Positions 1-10,095 of a stretch of DNA of 37,056 nt are shown here, one piece after another (positions within the stretch are counted from its first letter, which is position 1; each line of letters starts with the position of its first letter). The stretch is taken from the NCBI GenBank assembly GCA_040357565.1, contig JBDODJ010000114.1; one strand, written 5' to 3'. Both the position numbers and the translations under genes were made by a program. This DNA is from Cercozoa sp. M6MM (lineage: Eukaryota > Endomyxa: Ascetosporea). The notes beneath the pieces are model-generated. The model was not told the origin of the DNA, searched no databases, and was given only the letters and a program-made list of their open reading frames with translations.

Positions 1-75
1 GGGGGTAAACAGGGGGGTAAAGTGGGGGTAAACAGGGGGGTAAAGTGGGGGTAAACAGGGGGGTAAAGTATGTGT
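1..75. repeat. GGGGTAAA(CA) minisatellite in an intron
   Basis: Short G-rich units (runs of five or six G, then TAAAC or TAAAG) repeat from the first base to about position 68. They lie inside an intron of the MYND gene that ends at an AG near 83 or 88. The unit is the reverse complement of the TTTACCCCCC unit found in the next intron of the same gene and in the introns near the right end of the window. Confidence 0.85.
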
Positions 76-83
76 GTATGTAG

Positions 84-699
84 CTGAGTGACCAGACGCG
101 GCACTTCCGGAAACTGTGCGGCACGATCGAACTGCCGCAGGACGCCGACGACGCTGTGGTTGCGACCTCGGACGACGCGTTCGACCCCTTTTTGCCGCAC
201 TGCGCGCAGTGTCTCGCCACTGGTGCCGAGAGTTATACCCCCCTTTTTACCCCCCTGTTTACCCCCCTATTACCCTATTTACCCCCCTGTTTATCCCCCT
301 GTTTACCCCCCTATTTACCCCTCTGTTTGCCCCCTTTTATCCCCCTATTTACCCCCTCTTTACCCCCTATGCCCCTACCCCTCTAACTGCCAGACCGAGA
401 GGTGCATCACTGCAAGGCATGTCGCCGAGTGCGCTACTGCGGCAAGCAGTGTCAGCGAGAGTACCTCCTACTGTCACACACACACACACAAGCTTGTTCA
501 TGTGTGTACACCTAGACACTGGAAGACACACCGCGTTTCTTGTCGAGCCACACGTGCCAGGAAGCAACTGCAAAGGTGTCACCTGTTGTGTTACACCCCC
601 CCCTTCTCTCTACCCCTGTATGTTTTGGAAAGGGAGATGCGAGCTCCGTATGCTCCGGATTTCGATCCGCGCGGACACAGCGAGTCGTTTGTGCACTGA
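84..699 (+). CDS. MYND zinc-finger protein, C-terminal part (partial)
   Basis: Four phase-matched exons are visible: about 84-231, 394-460, 516-575 and 633-699, ending in TGA. Joined, they give a textbook MYND finger: CAQC, then CKAC, then YCGKQC, then the HWKTHRVSC tail, so all the expected zinc-binding Cys and His are present. MYND fingers bind proline-rich partner proteins and are found in chromatin regulators and SMYD methyltransferases. No SET or other catalytic domain is in view because the 5' part lies left of the window. The finger sits about 50 residues from the C terminus, and the last exon is short and charged. The introns are C- or G-rich minisatellites and a CA-repeat. The domain call is firm; the full-length family is unknown. 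Confidence 0.85.
232..393 (+). repeat. TTTACCCCCC(TG) minisatellite filling an intron
   Basis: The intron between the two halves of the MYND finger consists almost entirely of units such as TTTACCCCCCTG and TTTATCCCCCTG, ending in a normal CAG. The same unit fills introns between 35500 and 37056. Confidence 0.9.
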
Positions 700-2096
700 C
701 TAAACACAAATCGGAACCTAAGTTAGTGTTTTGTGTTGTGATGGATCGGGCTTTTGTCGCTCACATCACTTGGTAGGAAGCAAGGTCTTCTAGGAAACTA
801 ACTATAATCAGTTATGGTTTTCGCTCGTTCCAGCAAAAGGGTGTCTCGGCACTCCGCTAGTTAAGGCCGCGTTGTCCACGGACGGTACTTACAGTGCTCC
901 CCTAGATGGAGAGGTCAAGTAGGAGGTAAGTGAGGACAATTTCACGAAAGTCGGAGAGAGAAGGTTTCACGATGATTTGCATGGAAAAGCCACGCAGAAT
1001 GACGGAAAACCTGATCCGAAGTTGGTTGGTGATGTGGGGAAAGACGTATCAAAGATGGTAAAACCCGCGCGGAGACGAAAAACCTACCCGGACAGCCTGG
1101 ACCCGTGTGTCGAGAGGAGTTCTTGTTTGAACGACAGGTCAAGGTCCAGTTGATGAATCGGCGGACCTAAGATCGGATTTCATCGACCGGTGTGTGGAAG
1201 GTAGCTAGTATGTCGCGCTAGCTAGGAGCGTTTGCTCAAGAAGGCTTGCACGTCAATTTGCTGGGTTGCTTCATACAGTTTGAGTGTACAGTTGAGCTTT
1301 CACGTTCTCGTGGAAAAAATGGGAGGAAGCAAGCTTAGAGGTCACATGAGAGAGAACTCCAGAACATCTCGCGTGATGTGCCATCCTGTAGCAGGAGGTG
1401 AACACCCAGCGTTCCCTCGACGGATCTCCAGAAGGAGCGGACCCTCGAAACATCGGTCTCGGAGAAAGATGTCACGAGCAGCGTGTCTGTTGCTGGCAGA
1501 GTCCGGGAGCAGGATCATGTCATCTGAGATGTCGCTATGGACAAACTCACTTCCGGAATACTCCTCCTAGCACTGCGAGCACCGTGATGTTGCTGATTGT
1601 ACTTAGTGACTTGCTAGAGCGCGGCCTGTACTGCTTTAGCCGCCGTCTCTTTACAATTCCTTAAACTAAAGTTGGAGTGAGTTTCAGCAAAGTGGCCAAC
1701 TGCAGCCACTGTGCGTAATGTATGTCCTGCGTTCGTTGGCTCCCCGACCTGCAGCTGCCGTCTCGGTCCTGGGGGGGGGGAGGGGGCAAGGGCAAACCCT
1801 TTTCGTTTGAGGTCCTCACATAAGTTGATACCAACAGCAGTCCGTAGTTAATAGAACGCGCCTTTCGGCGCTTTTAAAGCCAAATTCCTATGGTAAAATT
1901 TAAAGGCTGAGGCAAGTGCGTGTCTGCTTTCGGACTTTCGAGCCAATGACCATCCGCCTTGTGTCATTGTGCCCTCTCTGAAGACTCGAGGCGACCTAGG
2001 CTAGTCTAGGCCTGTAGAATTCGAGACGAACGCCCTGAAGGCGGGGAACCTGACCGAAATTCGGCCCGAGTTGGTCAAGTCACGGTAGAAATCGGT
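700..2096. other. Gene-poor stretch with one unassigned open segment
   Basis: No convincing gene is seen in these 1.4 kb. A + strand segment from about 917 to 1153 is open for some 77 codons with a plausible hydrophilic composition and ends in TGA, but it has no early ATG, no clear partner exon and no family I recognise. Short open segments near 1220-1330 and 1400-1550 are similar in quality. A run of nine G lies near 1770. These could be remains of a decayed gene or element, or chance. Confidence 0.4.
917..1153 (+). other. Unassigned open segment, possible exon or gene remnant
   Basis: This + strand frame is uninterrupted from a TAG just upstream to the TGA at its end, and it encodes a Lys/Arg/Asp-rich peptide. 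There is no start codon in the first two thirds. It might be an exon whose partners I cannot place, a remnant, or chance. Confidence 0.2.
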
Positions 2097-3038
2097 ATGA
2101 AGTGGCTTTCAATTTGTCTGGCGGCGCTTCAAGTTGGCCAGAGCGCTTGGACGCCCACCGAGGCGAGCTCGGATACAACAGTGTCGGTAGCAGCTAGTGA
2201 CTCACTCAAGAAACAAGTGTCGTTTGCTTCAGAGCGTACACCATTGCTTTCAACAAACTCGCTGTCTTGGATTTCTCGAGTTTTGGTTTTTTATTTTTAG
2301 CCACTGTGATCGGGTACGTGCAAGAAGAAGTCGAAGAAACTGCAGAAAACAAAGAAGCAGAACACGCTTTTGCTAACGCGTTGCTGCGCGAACCCGTCGA
2401 AGATGTAGACGTGATTGATAGCTCCAGCAGCTCAAGCGATGTCGATGGTTTCGTACGTTCTGAGACTCACTTCACCAGTTAAGTTTTGAGTCTAGCCATC
2501 ACTTTTTGTGCTACAGGTGACCAGCCTCATGAGTGCGGTGATGCAATATCGCGAACAGTCCAGAGACATCAAGTTGAAGGAGCAATCACAATTGCAAGCG
2601 ACAGCAAGTCTCGGTCCGTCAAGCTGCTACAGTGCCATCAACAGTGTCATTGTGACTTCGTGTTTGACTGGCGCCGACAAGCTGCAGCTGCTGCAAGCCG
2701 TAATTCAAGACTCCTCGGAGTGCAGCGACTCCTCTGTGCGACACGCAGTGCGCATGTGGGACTACGCCAGAGTCGCATTGGAGTTGCACCACGAACTGTA
2801 CCAAGATCCGGTGGATGAAGCCGCCCTCGCAGGCTTCACTCGCTACGTGCCACAGCTGCCGCCCAATCGCACTCGGGGCGCGATTCTTCTGCCGGGAGGA
2901 CGTCTGCGCTTTCGGTGCAGCTCCAGTCGTCGTCGTCGAGAGCAATACAGCGAACGCTCAGACTCGGAATCATCCGTCGGGAGCGCGAGTGACTACGCTT
3001 CTTCCGGCTCGAGCTATGAGTGCGAGGAAGCAGACTGA
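2097..3038 (+). CDS. Putative secreted Ser-rich protein, about 270 aa
   Basis: Three exons join in phase: 2097-2235, 2301-2452 and 2517-3038 (TGA). Both introns are about 65 nt and begin GTAC. The predicted product starts MKWLSICLAALQV, a likely signal peptide with possible cleavage after QSA. An acidic stretch rich in Glu and Asp follows, with a run of six Ser before the second intron. The middle looks helical, and the C-terminal tail is Arg-rich, then Ser/Glu-rich and acidic. Cys residues are few. I do not recognise a family. The strongest evidence is phase agreement at both junctions and an open third exon of 174 codons. The ATG is chosen because it begins the signal-like segment; further 5' exons cannot be excluded. 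Convergent with the membrane-protein gene to its right. Confidence 0.6.
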
Positions 3039-3370
3039 CCCAGGACATATAGAAAAGGCCGACTCCAGCGAAAAACAAACTGGAAACCAGTCCGTTGACT
3101 ATTGTTCAAAGATAATAACCTTACAGATTGTGTCGCGTCGGTTTGAATTTATAGTAGTTTAGTGGCCTCTAAGCTGTACATTCCCGCTGTACGTACTCTC
3201 AGGCTCGTTCAGTTTAGTCCGGTCGGCTTCAGTTAATTCCGTTCATTCAGCTCGATAGACTAGTAAGTCATAGTTCTGCCGAGTCGGCGTCGGCGTCATG
3301 CATGAGTTGGTAGTCGTGCCGCATCAAGCTGGTCGACAAGTTGATGTGGTCATCAGTACTCGTGCCTGAG
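3039..3370. other. Convergent intergenic region between two 3' ends
   Basis: This 332-base gap lies between the stop codons of two converging genes and presumably holds both 3' untranslated regions. I see no coding segment, repeat or RNA gene in it. Confidence 0.6.
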
Positions 3371-6175
3371 TCAGTCAGAAGATAATCGCAGATCACATAC
3401 ATACAGGCCAAAGGTAGCACTGACGGTACTGGGGAACTCTAGCGACGGTGACTCTTCGCCGACTCGCACCGGGTTGTCTGTCCCCAAAAGTGAAAATAGC
3501 CACTTTTCTATATATATATATATATATGTATCTGTATAGAGTAAAGAAGTAAAAACAGAAGAAACCAGAATGGTGCAGCGGAATCATGCTGACAATGTTG
3601 TTGCGCTCCTCCATGTCGATGCCGCTGCTGGCATTGCGGTAGCGAAAGCGGAAGTACCACATACGCGCCTTCTGTCGCCCTACAGTAGTACCAGCATCAG
3701 TATTATTTCTTTCATCTCCCCTTTAAATAAGGGTGGTGTACACGAAAAGGACGGGTCGCGGCAGCGCCACACGAGTGCCATCAGACTTGCCAGCAGACCG
3801 GTGAACACGCAGCCCCAGAACAACGTTATCAGTACACCGCCTGTATAGTACGTATACATATATATATATATATATATATAAACTTAAGTAAATAAATTAT
3901 ATATTGTAAATATTAAAAAGAATATATGATATGGAAACATATGTCTATGTATATTGCAATTGTTACCATGGCGCGAATCGCGGCGGTCGCTGTTGTCGTC
4001 GTCGAAAACGTCACGCAGGTCAGGGAACGCATGCCCATACAGAGAGGCCTATCCACAGATAGATACAAGAGTGTCTGTAATGTTGATGCAGACGGTACCA
4101 CACTGACACAGTCGCCGCGAGTAAAAACCTTAAGTGTGGCGCCTGCCGATCAGAGAAAAAAGAGTCCAGTTCAGACACAGACAGACAAAGCGGTCTCAGT
4201 TCGGTACCTCCGTCATGCCGCAGCAGTCGCAGGTGCACACCGTGCGACATAAAGGCATCGGTCTCCTCGTAGACATTGATGGTGTCGCTGTAAACACGAT
4301 GATGCCGGTCACCGTCACTGGCACCGCCGAAGGGATGCATCTGATCGTCCTCAAGACACCGACCTGCCATTCGCATGCTGACGTGCACCTACACTTACAC
4401 CAGCACGTATTAATGTGTACATTTAGTATACATCTAGATATAAATATACATAGAAGGGAGTGAGGATCTGAGTAAATTACACGGGCAGGTCGGGCACCCT
4501 CCCATACCAGCACATCACCCGAGACACAGCAACCTAACCAACACGTGTACACAGTAACACGATCAGATGTTTAAATATGTCGTGTTTTACATAGATACAC
4601 ACAACAAACACAACATGACATATATCTGTGCGCATTCATATATAATAGATATAGATATATATATATACGTGTATATATATATATGTATATATTCAGTTTA
4701 CAGTGCCTAATTAGTTAGTGCTACAAAGGTTATAAACATACCACAGATCTATTTATATATATATACTGTAAATAAACTGTATATGTTGCCTCGCACAGTG
4801 TGAAGCGAACGTGTTACACAAGAACTCGTCACAGCGGTGAAACTCGCCTAACTGGTGCGCTTTCTTCTCCCAATCAGTCTGCTGCTGCTCTGCAATGCAA
4901 AACGATACACCCCCATAATTCTGTCAATACGGCCAGTCCAGTACAGAAAGAGAGTACCACCAGGCAGGTAGCGATGCATGTCGTCGGGATGCTTGTTCTG
5001 TCAGTCAAACAGAAAGGCTGCTGCTACTGATACTGCCAGGTTGAAGTTAGTGCTACCCCTAGGACAAAGTAGTGGCCCTGCCAGCGCGAACGCAGGTCGT
5101 TTCTCTGGGGTTGCACAAATATTAAAATGGATGCACTTTCTAGTCCGAACAAACAGCTTGGTACCTCTCGAGCCGATCGTTGCGTGCACTTGGCTGGAGC
5201 GTCCTGCATTTGTTAATGTCTTTTTAGACTCTCATACATTGCAAAATGTTACAGTAACATACACAGACACACAGACACACAGACACACAGACACACATAC
5301 AGACAAAGGTGTACACTGGAAGAGACTCGCATCGTGTCGCTGGAATCAGGGTCGAGTCGTGCTTGCACCTGCACACCCAGCGAGGTGCCCGAAGTGTCCA
5401 AGATCTGGCCTGGGAACATATCAATTATCATACTAAGTTGACTTTAATTTAGAAAATTCACGATACTAGATACTATTATCTACTATCCTACTACTTTATA
5501 GTCTATAACATACACTTCGTACTGTATGCACGACACATTTCATATATATTACAGCCGCATACTGTATATACTACATACAATACACTAAGTTTTACATACT
5601 AGATACACGACATACAATATTATATATACTACACATACTATATATATATATATATGTGTGTATATTACGTAGATATATAACAGTACCATCAGCCTTGTAT
5701 GACAAGGCGCTCATCTCGAGCTCCACTTTCACTGGGGTCGGCTGCAGTTGCGTACCTCCACACTACATGCAGACTTGCTTGTCATTTACCCCCCTCCGAT
5801 ACCTTCTGTGGTTCCGTACCTTTCCATGAACAGTGGCAGTGCCGGTGTAGTCAAAGTGGCCAGAACAACCGTCACTCAGATCGTCGTCGTCGTCAACACC
5901 GTGCACACAGGTGTCTGCTCTCATATCAACCGGAGAATGTATACATGTGTATATATATATATATATATATTTATGTATATATTTATGTATATATGACGAG
6001 GATAGGGTAACTTCGGGAAGGGAAGGATACAGTACCCTGCAACAAAGTGTGTCGACTGTGCTGACAGCAGCACACGGACGGATCGCACAGCGGCGGCGTG
6101 CGACGCGGATCGCTCGCAGGCAGGTGCCAAGAAGGCACCCACTTCCCTGGGGCGCACATATAATCATACACAAAA

Positions 6176-6211
<36 letters not shown>

Positions 6212-7775
6212 TTATATGCATGTAAAATTTACATATATACAGAAACAGATAGCGCATTTAGATATGTACAGATAGGCATGCCGTACAAAAATATGTAGCA
6301 CGAAAGTAGACAGACATAGAGATAGAGATATACACAGTACATACCATTCCAAGGCGACCGCGTGCGAATGAAGCTCTGTCGACACTCGCCTTGGAGTGTG
6401 CTCTACACAGAGGTAGGTTCACTGAGACCGTGCAGACAGGCAGTGCGAACAGGCAATGTCTGAGAGCACTCACAATGCTGAGGATGTCGTCTTGCATGTG
6501 TAGTCTCACAGGCACCTCCGACTGTGCCTCCTTGCCTGGCAGTGCGGCATGTCCCGACGACAGGTGTCGATCTTGCACCTCCATGCGGATCGACACCTCC
6601 TCGCTGTCCCTGCAGTGTGGACCTACAAAGACCCAGTTATCGCACTTCTACACTGCAGTCTTGAAAGAGGGGGAGGGGTACCTCCTAGTGTGCGACTACT
6701 GAAGATGTACTCTGCTCTGCGCACATACCGACAAAGGTGTGTATACGGCGATATCAATACAGACAGCAGTACGTGTCGTTTGTGGAGCTGCGCGTTAGTG
6801 CGGCGATTCCCGTGCCACAGCAGCACTCTGTCGCACATGTAATTTACTTCGAATAGTCTACAGTGCCTGTACGGTATTATATAAATCTACTCGAGTGGTC
6901 ACATTGGCCGTCAGCTTGCCAGAAACCGACCCTAAATATATTTACAGTCCAACATGACACACACACACACACACAACAGAATCCACTCCTTGCCGTGTGG
7001 GTACCAGTGCTTAAGAGCAGTGTTCTCGGCGCGCACGCGGCAATGCCCGTGGTGGTGTCTGCTCGTAGGGTTTTTATAAATGGATACACATATGCCAATC
7101 AACAGAAAAGCTACTCAAAGTGCTTGTGATGGTGATGACGGTGAAACGAAGCAGAAGGCACTTTGTGCAACTCAAGCACGCCATGCCACAAGTCGACCTG
7201 GCAACAACAAGTACTATAACTGAAGACTACGGGGGGACGGGGGGGGGGGGGGTACCGGTATCTCAATATCAGCCTCTCCGGACTCCGATGGCACGCGAAT
7301 GTACGCGAACTGTTTCTCCTCCTCGTCGCTGTCGAAATAAACCAGCGAACTCACTCGTTCCAACTGTCGCGGGCACTGTACATGTTTCCCAGATATTATC
7401 ATTCAGGTCCGAAAAAACTGGCTCCCACGGAAGTTGAAACAAAGCCAGAGCTAAGCCAGAGTTTACGGCTCCGCGGAAGCGCGCCACAATTCGAACAGCG
7501 GAGACGTCACCACTCAGTTCATGTGACACATGGGCCGGCCCATCTAAGCAGCAGCAGTGTCGCAGACGGCAGTGAGTGTTGACATCGGTGAATACCTGGA
7601 GAGCAGGACAGGACACACTTCCCGTCACAATCGGCCAGCCGAAAACCAAAAAGGAGAAACTCAAACTTACACCGGGAAGGAAGCGCCCAAAACGAATGTC
7701 GTCACTTTTCAGCAACTGCTTGGAGTGGGCAGTGCTCGCAAACGCCAATAACTGGGTGACCAGAAAAATGATCAT
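3371..7775 (-). CDS. Type I membrane (surface) protein with Cys-rich ectodomain
   Basis: More than twenty exons on the minus strand join with matching phase, running from an ATG at 7775 to a TGA at 3373-3371. The product begins MIIFLVTQLLAFASTA, a clear signal peptide. A long ectodomain follows with three Cys clusters (CCCLDG, CCCGTG, CCCQ), scattered single Cys, a His-rich stretch and an acidic DDDDD. Near the C terminus there is one hydrophobic helix (GVLITLFWGCVFTGLLASL, genomic about 3830-3770), then a basic cytoplasmic tail of about 75 residues. This is the layout of a type I plasma-membrane or gamete-surface protein. I looked for HAP2/GCS1-like motifs and found none I would defend. Nearly every donor begins GTAC, and several introns are TA-rich. 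One early junction (near 7430-7375) has two possible donors. Function unknown. Confidence 0.75.
3850..3912. repeat. TA-rich intron of the membrane-protein gene
   Basis: An AT-only tract with (TA)n lies between the transmembrane exon and the preceding exon. Similar tracts occur at about 4650-4690, 5640-5660, 5950-5996 and 6180-6210, all within introns of the same gene. Confidence 0.8.
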
Positions 7776-8416
7776 TTATTTTGAACCGTCCCAGCTATTG
7801 ATCGCTGCAACCGGGTGACCACCGAGTTCGGTAGCACAGGCTTCTTATAAATACTGCAGCGGGTACTTGCACAGTCGCACAAAACCGCCAAGGGAGCCAT
7901 CCGTATTCGTCAAAGCAGGAAAATGGCAACGGAAAATGAGACAAATCGTTTCTTGATCGAGAAAGCAGAAACGGGACTTTTGTTCAAGCAAGAGGTCAAC
8001 AAGACGATCAGTTGTCAGTACGAGCAGAAAACCGACACTGGAGAATCTGGCTGACTGCAAAGACTGCACCGCATGATTCTGCTGGGAGACAAGTTCACTG
8101 GCACGGCAGCTATCCTATCAGTAGTTAGCGTAGGCACATATCACGTAATTACGCGACTCTCTAGTTCACAGCGCTCGTAGATAATCAACTGCCTCGAGTC
8201 GAATCGAATAAGTCAGGAGTCAGGAAGTCAGGAGCCTGGGGCAGACGCAGGGGCAGGGCGCAGCGCCTGGTTGCCGCCAAGGCACCAGGTCGCACGACAC
8301 AACGTGGAAAGATACGGGCGAAGACGCATTCGTCATTTCGCGAGAGAGTTTTTGGGGTTGTTGGAGGGAGGAAGGGCGTGTGACTGAGCGTGCAGCAGGG
8401 GCAGTCGCCAGACTCG
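7776..8416. other. Intergenic stretch with a short + strand open segment
   Basis: This gap lies between the start of the surface-protein gene and the end of the next minus-strand gene. A + strand open segment preceded by an AG (about 7877-8054) contains an ATG at 7923 and would encode 43 residues to a TGA. Its composition is protein-like, but I cannot join it to anything and it matches no family I know. The rest shows nothing. Confidence 0.35.
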
Positions 8417-9341
8417 CTACACTGTCATGCGATGCAGCTTTTGGGCGAGCTCATCAACGCCGACGCACTCGAACGGCGAGCTGCACCGCTGCATCTGTGA
8501 CTGGTGATTACTTGAAGAGGTTGGTGACGTCGCAGTCGGCGTGAGCGGGATAGGGTCGTACCATTTGGGTTCTGAGGGTGATGGCGCCTTGTTCTGCTAC
8601 AGACACAAAGCACAGCGTTTTTCGACGCAGGGGGCTGTAAAGTTCCAAAGCTTAAAGATACCGAACAAGACTGCGTGTTGAGGGCGAGGCTCAAAAGAGC
8701 CGACGGGGCAGGGAGCGACATGAAAGAAAGCTGTTAATGCGAGAAGCGACTGAACCGAAAACGCTGTTCGTGTCAGTGTGTGTGAGTGTGACGTGTCAGT
8801 GTGTGCAAAGTACGGAGCCGAACTTGAGGGAAAACCGAAAACTCAGTCAACGGGAACGCGCAGAACAGCAAGCAGCAGGATTGCGACACGATCAGGATGG
8901 TCGGCCACAAGGGGGGAAGCAACAGGGGCACGAACCGATCGTTCCAACTAAACTGCACACGCGCAAAAGGAAACTTTACAAGCATCATCAGCGCGCATGC
9001 GATGCAACGGGTGCATACACTTCGATACTTAATCAGCTGAAAACCTCAAAAACGAGTCGAGAATCAAAAAGCTCGCGAATGGTGATGTCAAAAGGGTTCC
9101 TTCTCTCACAATGCGCAACGTTACCAGCCAGTGGAAAGTGAACGCGTGTACGGCGCAGAGATTGCAACAGAGGGTACAGCACGAGGAAATAGAAACGCAA
9201 GAACGTACGTTCCGACAGCGGCGGTAACGAAGGGGCAGTGTTCGGATCTTGACTGGTCGAATGCATGATCGAACGGATTCGGAGTAACAGCCACTGGCGA
9301 TCAACTCCAGTAAAATTCCGAAAAAACGGCTGACCCTTCAC
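8417..9341 (-). CDS. Candidate multi-exon membrane protein, ends unresolved
   Basis: On the minus strand, a segment beginning after an AG at about 9028 and running to a GTAC donor near 8815 is open. It encodes hydrophobic stretches, including FVPLLLPPLWPTILIV. It joins in phase to an exon at about 8720-8660 (FFHVAPCPVG...) and then to one at about 8600. The 3' end is ambiguous: one frame stops at 8508-8510, and another, which may be reached through a short extra intron, ends at the TAG at 8417-8419 after a helical tail (VDELAQKLHRM). An open minus-strand frame at 9033-9341 may contribute upstream exons. The Trp/Pro-containing helix loosely recalls TMEM185-like proteins, but this is weak. A membrane protein is likely here; exact exons and family are not established. 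Confidence 0.4.
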
Positions 9342-10095
9342 TGGTTCGAGTGATCATGACACACTGGCCTGCGAATCTGATAGATTAAGCCAATCACTAT
9401 ATCACTGTCATTTCTACGTTTGACGGCACTGAGGAACCCCTCTCGGTGCGCTTCCTTCCAATTCTGGGGTGATCGATTGATCGAGGCAACCCGTCGACAC
9501 GTGTGCACACGACCCAGTGACCACTTGAGGTTTCCGGTGACCTCAGCAACAACTTCCAACACCCAGCCAGGCACTGGACGAGATTCTATTGATGACGATA
9601 CTCGGCGTTTTATGCCCCCTCCTTCCGACTGCTGACTGCTCTCTTTAAAGCATGAACAACGAGTCTATCGGAACGAAAGTGATGATCGAGGTGATGCTAT
9701 GGCCGGTGGGTGCTTTGCACCTTTTGCACTCCTTGGCCGAATGAAAGTGCGCCAAAAACTTACCGTGCTCAATGCAATAGCGTTACGGTGCTGAATACGA
9801 CTAATTAAAGGAAGTAATACGTCAGTTTGAATGGCGTCGATGCGGAGGATCAGAAGACATACCCTTGTAGAAAAGGTCGTCCGGAAGCTCGAAGGCTTGC
9901 CGATTTGCAATTTAAAACAGCCCAAGCACTGAGAAAGCTTGACCCTAGCTGGGAAGTCAGGTTTAGCAAAACCCCCTCACTGTTAACCATACTGGTTCAG
10001 ATTTGATCGTCTGGCCGCGCTGACGAGCAGTCAGATGACAACTTGACTGGTTGAGAAACGCTATGCCGTAAAATCCGGGTAGGTAGACAGATCAC
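9342..10095. other. Unresolved stretch with scattered open segments
   Basis: Open frames exist on the minus strand at 9338-9574 and 9665-9925, the latter containing a GTAAGT donor near 9765, and on the + strand at about 9826-9990. Each has a protein-like composition in places, but no chain of phase-matched exons emerged. They may be 5' exons of the membrane-protein candidate to the left, or remnants. Confidence 0.3.

Noticed and set aside
1-75. Telomere-like repeat at the window start (GGGGTAAAC units).
   Set aside because: The unit is not TTAGGG or TTTAGGG. It is flanked by coding exons and recurs inside introns at the other end of the window.
700-2096. A decayed LTR or other virus-like element in the gene-poor stretch.
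   Set aside because: No terminal repeats, reverse transcriptase, integrase or capsid-like motif could be recognised on either strand.
3371-7775. Assignment of the surface protein to the HAP2/GCS1 gamete fusogens.
   Set aside because: The layout and a CCxC-like cluster are suggestive, but the diagnostic HAP2 segment around the fusion loops could not be aligned.
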